Of a stretch of DNA of 64,000 nt, positions 27,729 through 35,706 are shown piece by piece. The stretch is from assembly GCF_014842995.1 (NCBI RefSeq), contig NZ_JACYXL010000008.1, positions 186,001 through 250,000 of the forward strand, read 5' to 3'. The notes below the pieces were generated by a model. That model was given only the letters and a program-made list of their open reading frames with translations, ran no database searches and was not told the origin of the DNA. Numbering within the stretch: position 1 is the first letter of the stretch; each line of letters opens with the position of its first letter. The translations under genes and the position numbers were made by a program. Source of the stretch: Rhodanobacter sp. 7MK24 (GTDB taxonomy: Bacteria; Pseudomonadota; Gammaproteobacteria; Xanthomonadales; Rhodanobacteraceae).

Positions 27729-28771
27729 GGCGTTTTTCGCAAGATTGGCCCCTCACCTCGTTCCTCTCCCCAAGGGGAAGAGGATGGATGAGTGCCGCGG
27801 CGCGCCACGAGTTCCAATGCCATGTTCGCGGCGGCGATCAGGCTGGACGGGTCGGCGCGACCTGTGCCGGCAAGATCCAGCGCGGTGCCATGGTCGACCG
27901 AGGTGCGGATGAAGGGCAGGCCGAGGGTAAGGTTGACGGTGCGGTCGAAGGCCTCGCTCTTGAGCACCGGCAGGGCCTGGTCGTGGTACATCGCCAGCAC
28001 GGCGTCGTAGCGCGCGCGCTGCGCGGGCACGAAGGCGGTGTCGGCGGGCAGCGGGCCGATCAACATCATGCCTTCGGCGCGCAGCCTATCGAGCAGCGGG
28101 ATGATGGTGTCCAGTTCCTCGCGGCCAAGATGGCCACTTTCGCCCGCATGCGGGTTGAGACCCAGCACGGCGATGCGCGGTACGGCAATGTCGAATTTCC
28201 CGCGCAGCTCCGCGTGCAGGATACGCAGCGTGCGCTCCAGCGATGTGCGCGTGATGGCGGCTGGCACCGCGCCCAGCGGCAGGTGGGTGGTGGCCAGCGC
28301 CACACGCAGTTCCGGGCTGGCCAGCATCATGACCACGTCGGCGTGGGCGTGCTCGGCGAAGAATTCGGTATGGCCGCTGAAACGGATTCCGGCCTCGTTG
28401 ATCGCGGCCTTCTGCAACGGTGCGGTAACCACGGCGGTGTAGCGGCCTGCCGTGCAACCATTGGCGGCCTCGGTCAGCGTGGCGAGCACGTGGTCCGCGT
28501 TGCGCGGGTCGGGCCGGCCGGGGATTTCCTCGGCACCCAGCGGCACATGGCGCACACGCAGGCTGCCGGGCGCCCGTTGCTCGCGGGGCGAGCCGTCGTC
28601 ATCGGCCAGGGTGATGCGCAAGTCACATCGTGCAGCGGCGCGGACGAGCAGATCACGGTCGGTGATTGCCACCAGGTCGGCTGCCAGCGGCGTGGCAGCC
28701 AGTTGAGCGATCAATTCCGGGCCGACGCCAGCCGGCTCACCAGCAGTGACGGCGAGCCGCGGGAGGGTCAT
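27725..28771 (-). CDS. pdxA: PdxA, 4-hydroxythreonine-4-phosphate dehydrogenase
   Basis: 348 residues. PdxA oxidises 4-phosphohydroxy-L-threonine in pyridoxal phosphate synthesis. Metal and substrate motifs are clear: [17 protein letters not shown] at the N-terminus, [41 protein letters not shown] and [18 protein letters not shown]. The last 20 or so residues, from about 326 ([13 protein letters not shown]), match nothing in the family: they are encoded by a C/T-rich dispersed repeat lying between the end of the enzyme and rsmA. The frame runs through the repeat and ends in an ATGA overlap with rsmA, so coupling is retained. Confidence 0.95.
   Translation of the reverse strand: MTLPRLAVTAGEPAGVGPELIAQLAATPLAADLVAITDRDLLVRAAARCDLRITLADDDGSPREQRAPGSLRVRHVPLGAEEIPGRPDPRNADHVLATLTEAANGCTAGRYTAVVTAPLQKAAINEAGIRFSGHTEFFAEHAHADVVMMLASPELRVALATTHLPLGAVPAAITRTSLERTLRILHAELRGKFDIAVPRIAVLGLNPHAGESGHLGREELDTIIPLLDRLRAEGMMLIGPLPADTAFVPAQRARYDAVLAMYHDQALPVLKSEAFDRTVNLTLGLPFIRTSVDHGTALDLAGTGRADPSSLIAAANMALELVARRGTHPSSSPWGEERGEGPILRKTP
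27747..27790 (-). repeat. C/T-rich 'GEG' repeat inside the end of pdxA
   Basis: The plus strand reads CCCCTCACCTCGTTCCTCTC then CCCAAGGGGAAGAGGATGG, with a CTCTCCCCAAGGGGAAGAG hairpin. The same type of sequence appears at 40441-40480 and 40538-40588. In one frame it encodes the Gly-Glu-rich peptide typical of such repeats, and here it supplies the last codons of pdxA. Confidence 0.75.
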
Positions 28772-28786
28772 GCCCGTGGCTCCCGG

Positions 28787-30154
28787 TCAGGAGGTCTTTC
28801 CGGCCCCGGCCGGCGTGTTGGTGTCGTCGCGCAGCTCGGGCACCAGCACCTGGATGTAGGCGTTCGCGCGCAGGTCGCGCAAGAAGTCCTCGTAGGCCTG
28901 CTCGGCCTTGCGGTTGCCGATGGCCTGGCGAGCCTGGTCGCGTGCCATCTGGCTGGTGAGGTCGCTCTGGCGCGTACCCAGCAACTGCAGGATGTCCCAG
29001 TTGCCGTCGCCGGCCTGGAACGGCTTCGAGACCTCGTTGTCCTTCAGCTGGCTGAGCTGCTGCGCCACGGCGGCACCCCATGCCTGTTGCGCGAACCAGC
29101 CCATGTCGCCGCCGACGTTGGCGGTGGTGTCGTCCTTGGAGTTGTCCTTGGCCAGCTTGGCGAAGTCCGCGTGCTTGTTGGCGATCTGCTCGTACAGCTC
29201 CTGCGCCTTCTGCTCGACCTGGTCGGCCGTCATCAGTTCGCTCGGCTTGAGCAGGATCTGGCGCGCGTGGTATTCGGTGACGATCTGCTTCGACGGTTCG
29301 CGCTGGCCGACCAGCTTGATGATGTGGAAGCCGGTAGGGCCGCGCAACGCGGAGCTGACGTCGCCGGACTTCATGTTGGCCACGGTGTCGGCGAAGGCAG
29401 GCGGGATTTCGTCCATGCGGCGCCAGCCGAGGTCGCCGCCATCCAGTGCGTCGGGTGCGTCGGAGTAGCGGATCGCTGCGGCGTGGAAGTCCATGCCGCC
29501 CTTGATCGCATCGAGCGCCTGTTCGGCCTTGGCTGCAGCGGCCTGGATTGCGGCAGCGTCGGCACCGCTGGGAATGCTGATCTGGATGTGTGCCAGATGG
29601 ATCTCGCCAGCCTTGTACGTGGGGCTGTTGAGCAGGTTGTCGATCTCGCTGTCGGTGACCGACACCGAGTCGTGCACCACGCTCTGATGCAGCTGCTGCA
29701 CGGTGAGCTGGTCGGCCAGCTGCTGGCGGAAGGAGCCGAAGTCCTGCCCGGTGTGCTCGACTTCGGAGCGCAACTGGTCGGGACTCATCTTGTTCTGCTG
29801 GGCCACCTGGGCCACGGCCTGGTCGACTTGCGCGTCGGAGACGTGCACGCCCTGGTCGTCGGCCTTCTGCAATTGCAGCTTCATCAGGATCAGGCGGTCC
29901 AGCACCTGCTGCTGCAGCACGTTCAGCGGCGGCAGCTGGCCGGGCTGGCTGGCGTATTGCTGCTGGACGGAACGCACCGCGTTGTCCAGTTCACTCTGCA
30001 AGACCACATCTTCGTTCACCACCGCCACGATGCGGTCCAGTGTGTTCGAGGACACGGGTGCACCAGCGCCGGCGTTGGGCAGCAATTGGGCTTGCGCGGG
30101 CAATGCGAGCGCGAACACGAGGGTGGACAGGAGCGGGGCGAGAAAACGCTTCAT
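28787..30154 (-). CDS. surA: SurA, periplasmic chaperone/peptidyl-prolyl isomerase
   Basis: 455 residues. SurA escorts outer-membrane proteins such as LptD through the periplasm to the BAM complex. The ATG at 30154 starts a signal peptide of about 22 residues ending LPAQAQ; an upstream in-frame start at 30208 would bury it. The N-terminal chaperone domain (NTLDRIVAVVNEDVVLQSELD) is followed by two parvulin domains: one about 180-280 (HIQISIPSG, GGDLGWRRMDEIPPAFADTV) and one about 290-390 (HARQILLKPSE, GGDMGWFAQQAWG). It lies 31 bases after lptD, whose product is its best-known client. Confidence 0.95.
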   Translation of the reverse strand: MKRFLAPLLSTLVFALALPAQAQLLPNAGAGAPVSSNTLDRIVAVVNEDVVLQSELDNAVRSVQQQYASQPGQLPPLNVLQQQVLDRLILMKLQLQKADDQGVHVSDAQVDQAVAQVAQQNKMSPDQLRSEVEHTGQDFGSFRQQLADQLTVQQLHQSVVHDSVSVTDSEIDNLLNSPTYKAGEIHLAHIQISIPSGADAAAIQAAAAKAEQALDAIKGGMDFHAAAIRYSDAPDALDGGDLGWRRMDEIPPAFADTVANMKSGDVSSALRGPTGFHIIKLVGQREPSKQIVTEYHARQILLKPSELMTADQVEQKAQELYEQIANKHADFAKLAKDNSKDDTTANVGGDMGWFAQQAWGAAVAQQLSQLKDNEVSKPFQAGDGNWDILQLLGTRQSDLTSQMARDQARQAIGNRKAEQAYEDFLRDLRANAYIQVLVPELRDDTNTPAGAGKTS

Positions 30155-30185
30155 CAGGGAGCAGCCAAGAGTGAGATACAGCGGA

Positions 30186-32636
30186 TTATTGATAGCCGAG
30201 AATATCACGGCGCAGTAGCGGGTCGATCTGGCTGCTGGTCGAGCCCAGGCCCTTGAAGATGACTTCGAACATGATGGCGTTGTCGCGCAGGTTGCCTGGA
30301 GTCCCCGTGATGGGGGCGGCGACGCCGTAGTAACCCTGGTTCACGTAACTGCGATCGACCAGTCGCAGGGTGACGCAGCAACTGTCGTATTCCACGCCGG
30401 CCAAGGCCTCGATGGTGCCCTTGAGCGGGTTGACCACGCCCTTGACCGGTTCCGCATACGTCCAGGCGCCGATCAGGCGCCAGCGATCGGACACGGGGTA
30501 GACCGCCGAGACGCTGTATTGTTCCATCAGCCCGGTGCGGTAGATGTAGGCGAAGTTGACGATGCCGTCGAGGCCCAACCGTCCCTGCAACTGGAACATG
30601 GCCATGTCGGTATTGCGGGTGTTCGGATCCCACTGGTAGGAACTGCTGGCGCGCCAGCGGTCGTTGAGCTGCAGGTTCAACTGGGCCACGTAGGCCGATC
30701 CGCTCCAGTCGGTGGCCGGCGACACGGTGTTCGTACTGTTCGGCATCTGCACTTCTTGCGGGGTGAAGTAGCGGATCTGGCCGAAGCTGGCCGACAGCCG
30801 TTCCACACCGCTGTCGTCGAGCAGGCGGGTGGTGATGGCCGCGGTGAGGTTGTTCGCGTTCATCTGGCGATCGGCGCCAGCGAACTGGTTGGTGGAGAAC
30901 AGCTGCCAGTAGTCGAACGTCATCAGGCTGCTGTCGAACAGCGGCATGTTGTTTTGGTTGCGGTACGGCACGTACAGGTAGTAAAGCCGTGGCTCCAGCG
31001 TCTGCGTGTAGTCCTCACCGAACAGCGACGTATTGCGGTCGAATACCAGGCCGCTGTCCACGCTGACGATGGGCAGCGAACGGCTGGGCGATTGCTGCGT
31101 GAACGGTGTGGCCGTGCCGCTGCCCAGCAGGCCGTAGTAGCCGTACTGCTGGTAGCCGGCACTGAGCTGGTAGTCGGTGTAGCGCCATTCCACGCGCGGG
31201 CGAACGAACCAGGCGGAGGTGCCGAAGTCGGCGGCCAGGTAAGGCTGCAGGTCTTCGCGGCTGCCTTCCACGTAGCCCGGCTTGCGGAACGCCACGAACT
31301 GGTTGGCCATGCCGAATTCCAGCCAGTTGTTGATCGGCCAGTCGAGGTTGAAATTGCCGTACGGTAGCGCGCGGTACGGCAGCGACGCGTCCGTGAGGAA
31401 CGGGTTCATGTTCTGGTAGGCGGCACCGCCCACCGCGGTGGACCACGACACATCTCCCCACTTGCCGCCACCGGCGACCTGGGCGGTGGAGGTGAGGATG
31501 TAGATCGGCGTGCCGCCCATCTGGTTGCCGAAGTCGTAGAAGAAGTTGTTGTCCGAGCTGCGGTCGATCGAGGTGCTGAAATTCCAGCTTCCCCACAGGT
31601 GGGTGGTGTCCTTGATGGTGTAGCGGTAGCGGTTCGTGCCCGCGGTGTTGGCGGTGGTGTCTGGATCGGTCGGGCCATGGTCGTTCGGCAGGTATTCCAC
31701 GTCCATCGTGCCGATGCTGCCAGGCAGCTGGTAGCGGAATTCGGTATCCAGCATGAAGCCGCGCGTGGTGTAGATGCGCGGGTCCAGCGTGGCGTCGTAG
31801 TTCGGCGCCAGGTTCAGGTAATACGGCGTGCTGAGGAAGAAGCCCGAGCGGCTGCTGTGGCCGATGGTCGGATACAGGAAGCCGGTCTTGCGCCGGTTGT
31901 CCACCGGGAAGCTGAACCAGGGCAGGTAGAGCAGCGGCACGTTGCCGACGCGGAAGGTCGCGTCGCGCGCCACGCCCACGCCGTTGACCTTGTCCACGGT
32001 GATGGTCTTGCCCTGGAATTCCCAGAGGTGGTGGCCGATGTCGCAGGTGGAATAGGTGGCCTGCGTGTAGCGGGTGTGCTGGGCGTCGAGTTCCTGCCCT
32101 TGGCGGGCCACGCCGTTGCCACGCGAATTCAGCATCTGGTAGCGCACGTCGTCGGCGATGCCGATGCCGGAGGCGTCGTTGCCCCGCGCATGCGTGGCGG
32201 ACATCAGCTGCGAGTAGTCCTGGTAGCGCACGTTGCCGCGCGCATCGTAGTCGGCGGTGTCCTGGTTGTAGTCAACCGTGTCCGCCTGCAGCCGTTGATC
32301 GGCCCTGTCCAGGCGCACGTCGCCGGACAGGTGATAGACCGTCTGGTCGGAGCTGTCCACGTGCTTGGCCCACACGTAGGTCTTGCTCGTGTCGCGGACG
32401 GTGTTGTCCTTGCTCAGGGTGGGGTCGTAGAACTCCAGCATGGCGTTGGGCCGGCACATCACGTAGTTGTACGGGCGTGGCGGGCAGGTGAAGGAACCCA
32501 GCGGGCAAGCCGGCTCGCTGCCGTCCAGCGTGTAGCCGCGGTGTGGCCCGGCGCTGCCGGCTTCGACCGGGCCCCCGATCAGGGCAAGGGCGGCGGCAAC
32601 GGCCAGCAGGCGGCGTGGAGGAAGCTTGCGCGTCAC
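30186..32636 (-). CDS. lptD: LptD, lipopolysaccharide assembly outer-membrane protein
   Basis: 816 residues. LptD is the beta-barrel that inserts LPS into the outer leaflet with the plug lipoprotein LptE. A signal peptide of about 26 residues is followed by an N-terminal Cys-containing stretch (CPLGSFTC), the OstA-like jelly-roll repeats (LSGDVRLDRADQRLQADTVDYN, YDARGNVRYQ), and the barrel domain ending with DSCCVTLRLVDRSY. The adjacent Cys pair and upstream cysteines are those that form LptD's long-range disulphides. Translation starts at GTG. It heads the operon and diverges from msrB; its leader is about 90 bases. Confidence 0.95.
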   Translation of the reverse strand: MTRKLPPRRLLAVAAALALIGGPVEAGSAGPHRGYTLDGSEPACPLGSFTCPPRPYNYVMCRPNAMLEFYDPTLSKDNTVRDTSKTYVWAKHVDSSDQTVYHLSGDVRLDRADQRLQADTVDYNQDTADYDARGNVRYQDYSQLMSATHARGNDASGIGIADDVRYQMLNSRGNGVARQGQELDAQHTRYTQATYSTCDIGHHLWEFQGKTITVDKVNGVGVARDATFRVGNVPLLYLPWFSFPVDNRRKTGFLYPTIGHSSRSGFFLSTPYYLNLAPNYDATLDPRIYTTRGFMLDTEFRYQLPGSIGTMDVEYLPNDHGPTDPDTTANTAGTNRYRYTIKDTTHLWGSWNFSTSIDRSSDNNFFYDFGNQMGGTPIYILTSTAQVAGGGKWGDVSWSTAVGGAAYQNMNPFLTDASLPYRALPYGNFNLDWPINNWLEFGMANQFVAFRKPGYVEGSREDLQPYLAADFGTSAWFVRPRVEWRYTDYQLSAGYQQYGYYGLLGSGTATPFTQQSPSRSLPIVSVDSGLVFDRNTSLFGEDYTQTLEPRLYYLYVPYRNQNNMPLFDSSLMTFDYWQLFSTNQFAGADRQMNANNLTAAITTRLLDDSGVERLSASFGQIRYFTPQEVQMPNSTNTVSPATDWSGSAYVAQLNLQLNDRWRASSSYQWDPNTRNTDMAMFQLQGRLGLDGIVNFAYIYRTGLMEQYSVSAVYPVSDRWRLIGAWTYAEPVKGVVNPLKGTIEALAGVEYDSCCVTLRLVDRSYVNQGYYGVAAPITGTPGNLRDNAIMFEVIFKGLGSTSSQIDPLLRRDILGYQ

Positions 32637-32730
32637 GATGGAAACCCGGCGGCAGTGAGGTCGGTAAAACTAGCAGAAACACCCCAGGTCAGGCAGACGC
32701 GAGGCTGCCGCCGGCAACGAGGATTCAGTC

Positions 32731-33129
32731 ATGAACGAACCCGGGTTGGTCAGGAGCGAAGCGGAGTGGCGTGCCGATTTGAGCCCCGAACAGTACGCGG
32801 TATGTCGTTGCTCGGCCACCGAGCCGCCTTTCAGCGGCAAGTGGTACCGCCACCATGCCGAGGGAATCTATGTGTGCGTGGCCTGCCGCAGCGCCTTGTT
32901 CGGTTCGGACAGCAAGTACGACTCCGGTTCCGGATGGCCCAGCTTCTGGCAGCCATTGATCCCGGCCGCGGTATCCAACCACGACGACGAAAGTCACGGG
33001 GTGCATCGAACCGAGGTGCGGTGCGCGCATTGCGGCTCGCATCTTGGCCACCTGTTCCCTGACGGCCCGCGGCCCACCGGCTTGCGTTACTGCATCAACT
33101 CGCTGGCGCTGGACTTCGAACCGGCGTAG
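32731..33129 (+). CDS. msrB: MsrB, methionine-R-sulfoxide reductase
   Basis: 132 residues. MsrB reduces the R form of methionine sulfoxide in proteins. Zinc-binding pairs Cys49-Cys52 (CVAC) and Cys98-Cys101 (CAHC), the SGSGWPSFWQP motif (66-76), the HCGSHLGHLFPDG block and the catalytic Cys121 (RYCINS) are all present. The ATG follows a GAGG. No signal peptide, so cytoplasmic. The TAG stop at 33127-33129 lies inside the left arm of an inverted repeat. Confidence 0.96.
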   Translation: MNEPGLVRSEAEWRADLSPEQYAVCRCSATEPPFSGKWYRHHAEGIYVCVACRSALFGSDSKYDSGSGWPSFWQPLIPAAVSNHDDESHGVHRTEVRCAHCGSHLGHLFPDGPRPTGLRYCINSLALDFEPA

Positions 33130-33203
33130 GAGCGCATCCTGTGCGCGATGGCTTGGGTGCTTCGGTCAGGGAGAGAGCATTCGCACACAGGATGCGCTCC
33201 TAC
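33126..33203. repeat. REP-like inverted repeat between msrB and the deacetylase gene
   Basis: GTAGGAGCGCATCCTGTG (33126-33143) is perfectly inverted as CACAGGATGCGCTCCTAC (33186-33203), 18 bp in each arm, separated by 42 bases. The GTAGGAGCGC end is typical of REP elements in pseudomonads and xanthomonads. Each arm supplies the TAG stop of the gene entering it. The paired structure probably also stops transcription from both sides. Confidence 0.85.
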
Positions 33204-34123
33204 TCCATCAATGCCTCGACATGCGCCGCCGCGCTGGCGGCCAGGGCGGCAAGGTCGTAGCCCCCCTCCAGCGTGGAGACCAGCCGCCCATCCCCATGGC
33301 GGTTCGCCACGTCGACCAGTTTCGCGGTGATCCAGGCGTAGTCCTCGCTGCCCAGGCACAGGTTACCTATCGGGTCGCGCTGGTGCGCGTCGAAGCCCGC
33401 CGAGACCAGGACGAGCTGCGGTTTGAACGCGTGCAGACGTGGCAACAGGTCGCCATCCCACAGTTCACGGAACAGGTAGGGGCCGTCGCCGGCGGACAGC
33501 GGCCGGTTGAAGATGTTGCCCGCGCCCCGTTCCTCAGGGTGCCCGGTGCCCGGGTACAGCGGCATCTGGTGGCTGGAAGCGAACAGCACGCGCGGTTCGC
33601 GCCAGAAGATGTCCTGCGTGCCGTTGCCGTGGTGTACGTCGAAGTCGGCGATCGCCACTCGCTTCAGTCCGTGCGCTGCCAGCGCGTGCGCCGCAGCGAC
33701 TGCCACATTGTTGAACAGACAGAAACCCATCGCCTGCTCGTGCGTGGCGTGGTGGCCGGGCGGCCGCACCGCGCAGAACGCCCTGCGCACATGGCCGCCA
33801 TCGAGCACGGCATCCACCGCCGCCACCGTGGCGCCGGCGGCACGCAGGGCGGCTTCGGCAGAGCCGGGCGACAGCGCGGTGTCTTCGTCCAGCCGCTGCG
33901 TTTCGCCTTCGGGCACGGCGGCGAGCATGCGTTCGACATGGGCTGCCGTGTGCACGCGCAGGAGTTGCTCGCGGCTGGCGCGCGGCGCCTCGACGCGATC
34001 CAGCGCGGCGTATCGATCGTGGTCGAGTGCGCGCAGCACCGCAGTCAGTCGGGCCGGCGTCTCGGGATGACCGGGGCCATTGTCGTGCCGCAGGCAGGCG
34101 GCATGGGTATACAGCCGCAGCAT
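33200..34123 (-). CDS. Histone deacetylase-fold (AcuC/HDAC family) hydrolase
   Basis: 307 residues. Bacterial members of this zinc hydrolase superfamily deacetylate small molecules, polyamines or proteins; the substrate here cannot be told. The His-His pair of the active site is at 124-125 (RPPGHHATHEQAMGF), the zinc ligands Asp162 and His164 are in DFDVHHGNGTQDIFW, and the third Asp lies in SAGFDAHQRDP near 250. All catalytic positions are intact. It is followed upstream on the same strand by the adenosyltransferase gene (10-base gap), so the two may be cotranscribed. The TAG stop is inside the REP-like repeat. Confidence 0.9.
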   Translation of the reverse strand: MLRLYTHAACLRHDNGPGHPETPARLTAVLRALDHDRYAALDRVEAPRASREQLLRVHTAAHVERMLAAVPEGETQRLDEDTALSPGSAEAALRAAGATVAAVDAVLDGGHVRRAFCAVRPPGHHATHEQAMGFCLFNNVAVAAAHALAAHGLKRVAIADFDVHHGNGTQDIFWREPRVLFASSHQMPLYPGTGHPEERGAGNIFNRPLSAGDGPYLFRELWDGDLLPRLHAFKPQLVLVSAGFDAHQRDPIGNLCLGSEDYAWITAKLVDVANRHGDGRLVSTLEGGYDLAALAASAAAHVEALME

Positions 34124-34132
34124 GCGGGGGCT

Positions 34133-34705
34133 TCAGCTGGCGGCAGGCTTGCGCCGCCGCTCGTGCTGCCACAGCACTTCGCCGTGGCCGCCGGCGCGGG
34201 CGAGCACCCGGCAGAGCACGAACAGCAGGTCGGAGAGACGGTTGAGATAACGCTGCGTCTGCGGGCGCACCTCGGGCTCCACGCGGCGCAGCGCGATCAC
34301 CTCGCGTTCCGCACGGCGGCACACGGTACGCGCCAGGTGGCAGCAGGAGGCCGCCATGCCCCCGCCGGGCAGGATGAAATCCTTGAGCGGCGGCAGCGGT
34401 TCGTTGAAGGTGTCCAGTATGGCTTCGAGTCGCGCGATATCGGCATCCTCGATCATCGCCATGCCGGGGATGCACAGCTCGCCGCCGAGGTCGAACAGCT
34501 CGTGCTGGACCTGCGTCAGCGCCTCGCGCACGGCTTCGTCCACGCCCGTGCTGGCGAGCACCATGCCAACGGTGCTGTTGAGTTCGTCCACGGTGCCATA
34601 GGCGGCTACGCGCGGGGAATCCTTCTGCACGCGCGAACCGTCGCCGAGGCCAGTGGAACCGTCGTCACCGGTGCGTGTGTAGATTTTCGAAAGGCGATTG
34701 CCCAC
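34133..34705 (-). CDS. Corrinoid adenosyltransferase, PduO type
   Basis: 190 residues. PduO-type enzymes transfer the adenosyl group of ATP to cob(I)alamin, making coenzyme B12. The N-terminal ATP-binding motif YTRTGDDGSTGL (9-20), DELNSTVGM, the GGGMAASCCHLARTVCRRAER helix with the conserved Arg pair, and RYLNRLSDLLFVL near the end are all family signatures. No B12 biosynthesis genes are nearby, so the enzyme probably serves salvaged corrinoids. It starts two bases after the stop of an unknown membrane protein gene, which suggests a joint role. Confidence 0.93.
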   Translation of the reverse strand: MGNRLSKIYTRTGDDGSTGLGDGSRVQKDSPRVAAYGTVDELNSTVGMVLASTGVDEAVREALTQVQHELFDLGGELCIPGMAMIEDADIARLEAILDTFNEPLPPLKDFILPGGGMAASCCHLARTVCRRAEREVIALRRVEPEVRPQTQRYLNRLSDLLFVLCRVLARAGGHGEVLWQHERRRKPAAS

Positions 34706-34707
34706 CG

Positions 34708-35307
34708 TCAGTGCGGCGCGTGGCCACTATGCCGTGGAGCGCGCGACAACTGCGTCGCCAGCACGTGCACCACCGCACCCAGCCCCGCATAGAGGGCGGT
34801 GCCTTCGAGGAAGGGCAGGTACCAGTCGCCGAGGTTGGCGAACCACGCGCCGAAGCTGCGCGGCGCCGGCACGCTGGCGCTGATCCAGTAGAAGCTGCCG
34901 TTGGAGACCAGGTAGCACGCGCCTTCCGCGACCAGCAGTGCCGCAACGGCAAGGCCCAGCGTGGTGAGGTCGAGGCCGTGCTGATGTTTCGCCAGCCAGC
35001 TGCCGCCCAGCCACAGCGCGCCATAGGACGGAATCAGGAACCAGTAAGCCGCCGACACGCAGTAGTGGCTCCAGAAATCGATGCCCAGGCCGGTGATGAC
35101 GAAATAATCGACCAGCACCGCTTCCACCATCAGCAGCGGGAAGGCCCAGCGGCCCTGGCCGCGAAGCCAGAAGCCGGCGAGGAAGAACACGCCCCACGAG
35201 GCATCCCACAGCGCGTGATGCAGCAGCGAAGGATGGAAGCGGGTGACGCCCATCACCAGGGCCAGGGCCAGGAAGATGGCCAGGCGTCGGGTCGTTGTGG
35301 TTGCCAT
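34708..35307 (-). CDS. Polytopic membrane protein, unknown function
   Basis: 199 residues with five or six hydrophobic segments (about 8-20, 32-48, 54-72, 80-102, 112-130, 160-185). I do not recognise a named family with confidence; the layout, a small integral membrane protein rich in aromatic residues between helices (FWSHYCVSAAYWFLIPSYG), resembles substrate-binding subunits of ECF-type vitamin carriers or DUF6580-like proteins, but this is only a resemblance. It has a good GGAG ribosome binding site, and only two bases separate it from the corrinoid adenosyltransferase gene. That coupling makes cobalamin or corrinoid uptake a reasonable guess, not a finding. Confidence 0.75.
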   Translation of the reverse strand: MATTTTRRLAIFLALALVMGVTRFHPSLLHHALWDASWGVFFLAGFWLRGQGRWAFPLLMVEAVLVDYFVITGLGIDFWSHYCVSAAYWFLIPSYGALWLGGSWLAKHQHGLDLTTLGLAVAALLVAEGACYLVSNGSFYWISASVPAPRSFGAWFANLGDWYLPFLEGTALYAGLGAVVHVLATQLSRAPRHSGHAPH

Positions 35308-35360
35308 GATTACTCCGTGCGACGCAACTGAAATCAGGCGAATAGTTTAGCGTAAGAGCC

Positions 35361-35660
35361 TGTTCCATATCTCTACGTAGCCTGTGTTGCCTCGCCGTGG
35401 ATGTCGGGTAGTGGCGCGTGGCGCAGTGTCTGCGTGGCTGGCAGGTCAAGCCGCCTGCTGTCGCCTGGCGGCCACGGCAACGCAGGCCGAAGGGGCCAGG
35501 TCTGTTTGCCCGCGTGCCTGCGTCATCCCTTGGTCGTGGACTGACGCCCACGCCTCGCTCCTCAAAAGCCGAGTCCATTCCCGGACTCTTCCCGCGTGCC
35601 TTCGTTCTTGTCCTGCATGCAAAGCGGCTCCCGGCGCAGGCCACGCGGAGATATGGAACA
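35361..35660. mobile_element. MITE-like 300-bp element with terminal inverted repeats
   Basis: The left end TGTTCCATATCTCTACGTAG (35361-35380) and the inverted right end (35641-35660) match at 17 of 20 positions, including 13 in a row at the outer end. The 260-bp interior has no convincing gene. It fills most of the gap between the membrane protein promoter and ubiH. No clear target-site duplication is visible at the ends I chose, so the exact borders are uncertain. Confidence 0.5.
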
Positions 35661-35706
35661 ACTCCATGGCAGCCAGCCCGATGCGCCGGCGCGTATCATC
35701 ACGTGC

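Noticed and set aside
27632-30256. An 874-codon plus-strand open frame across rsmA, pdxA and surA
   Set aside because: It is the complement of three certain genes, and its Gly/Val/Ala/His/Gln-rich composition is that of a shadow frame.
34727-35644. Longer start for the membrane protein, running into the MITE-like element
   Set aside because: That frame is different from the membrane protein frame and encodes an Arg-rich, motif-free sequence; the ATG at 35307 has a good ribosome binding site.
35308-35706. Cobalamin riboswitch upstream of the membrane protein and adenosyltransferase genes
   Set aside because: I looked for a B12-box-like core and the usual helices in the leader and saw none; the region is mostly the MITE-like element.
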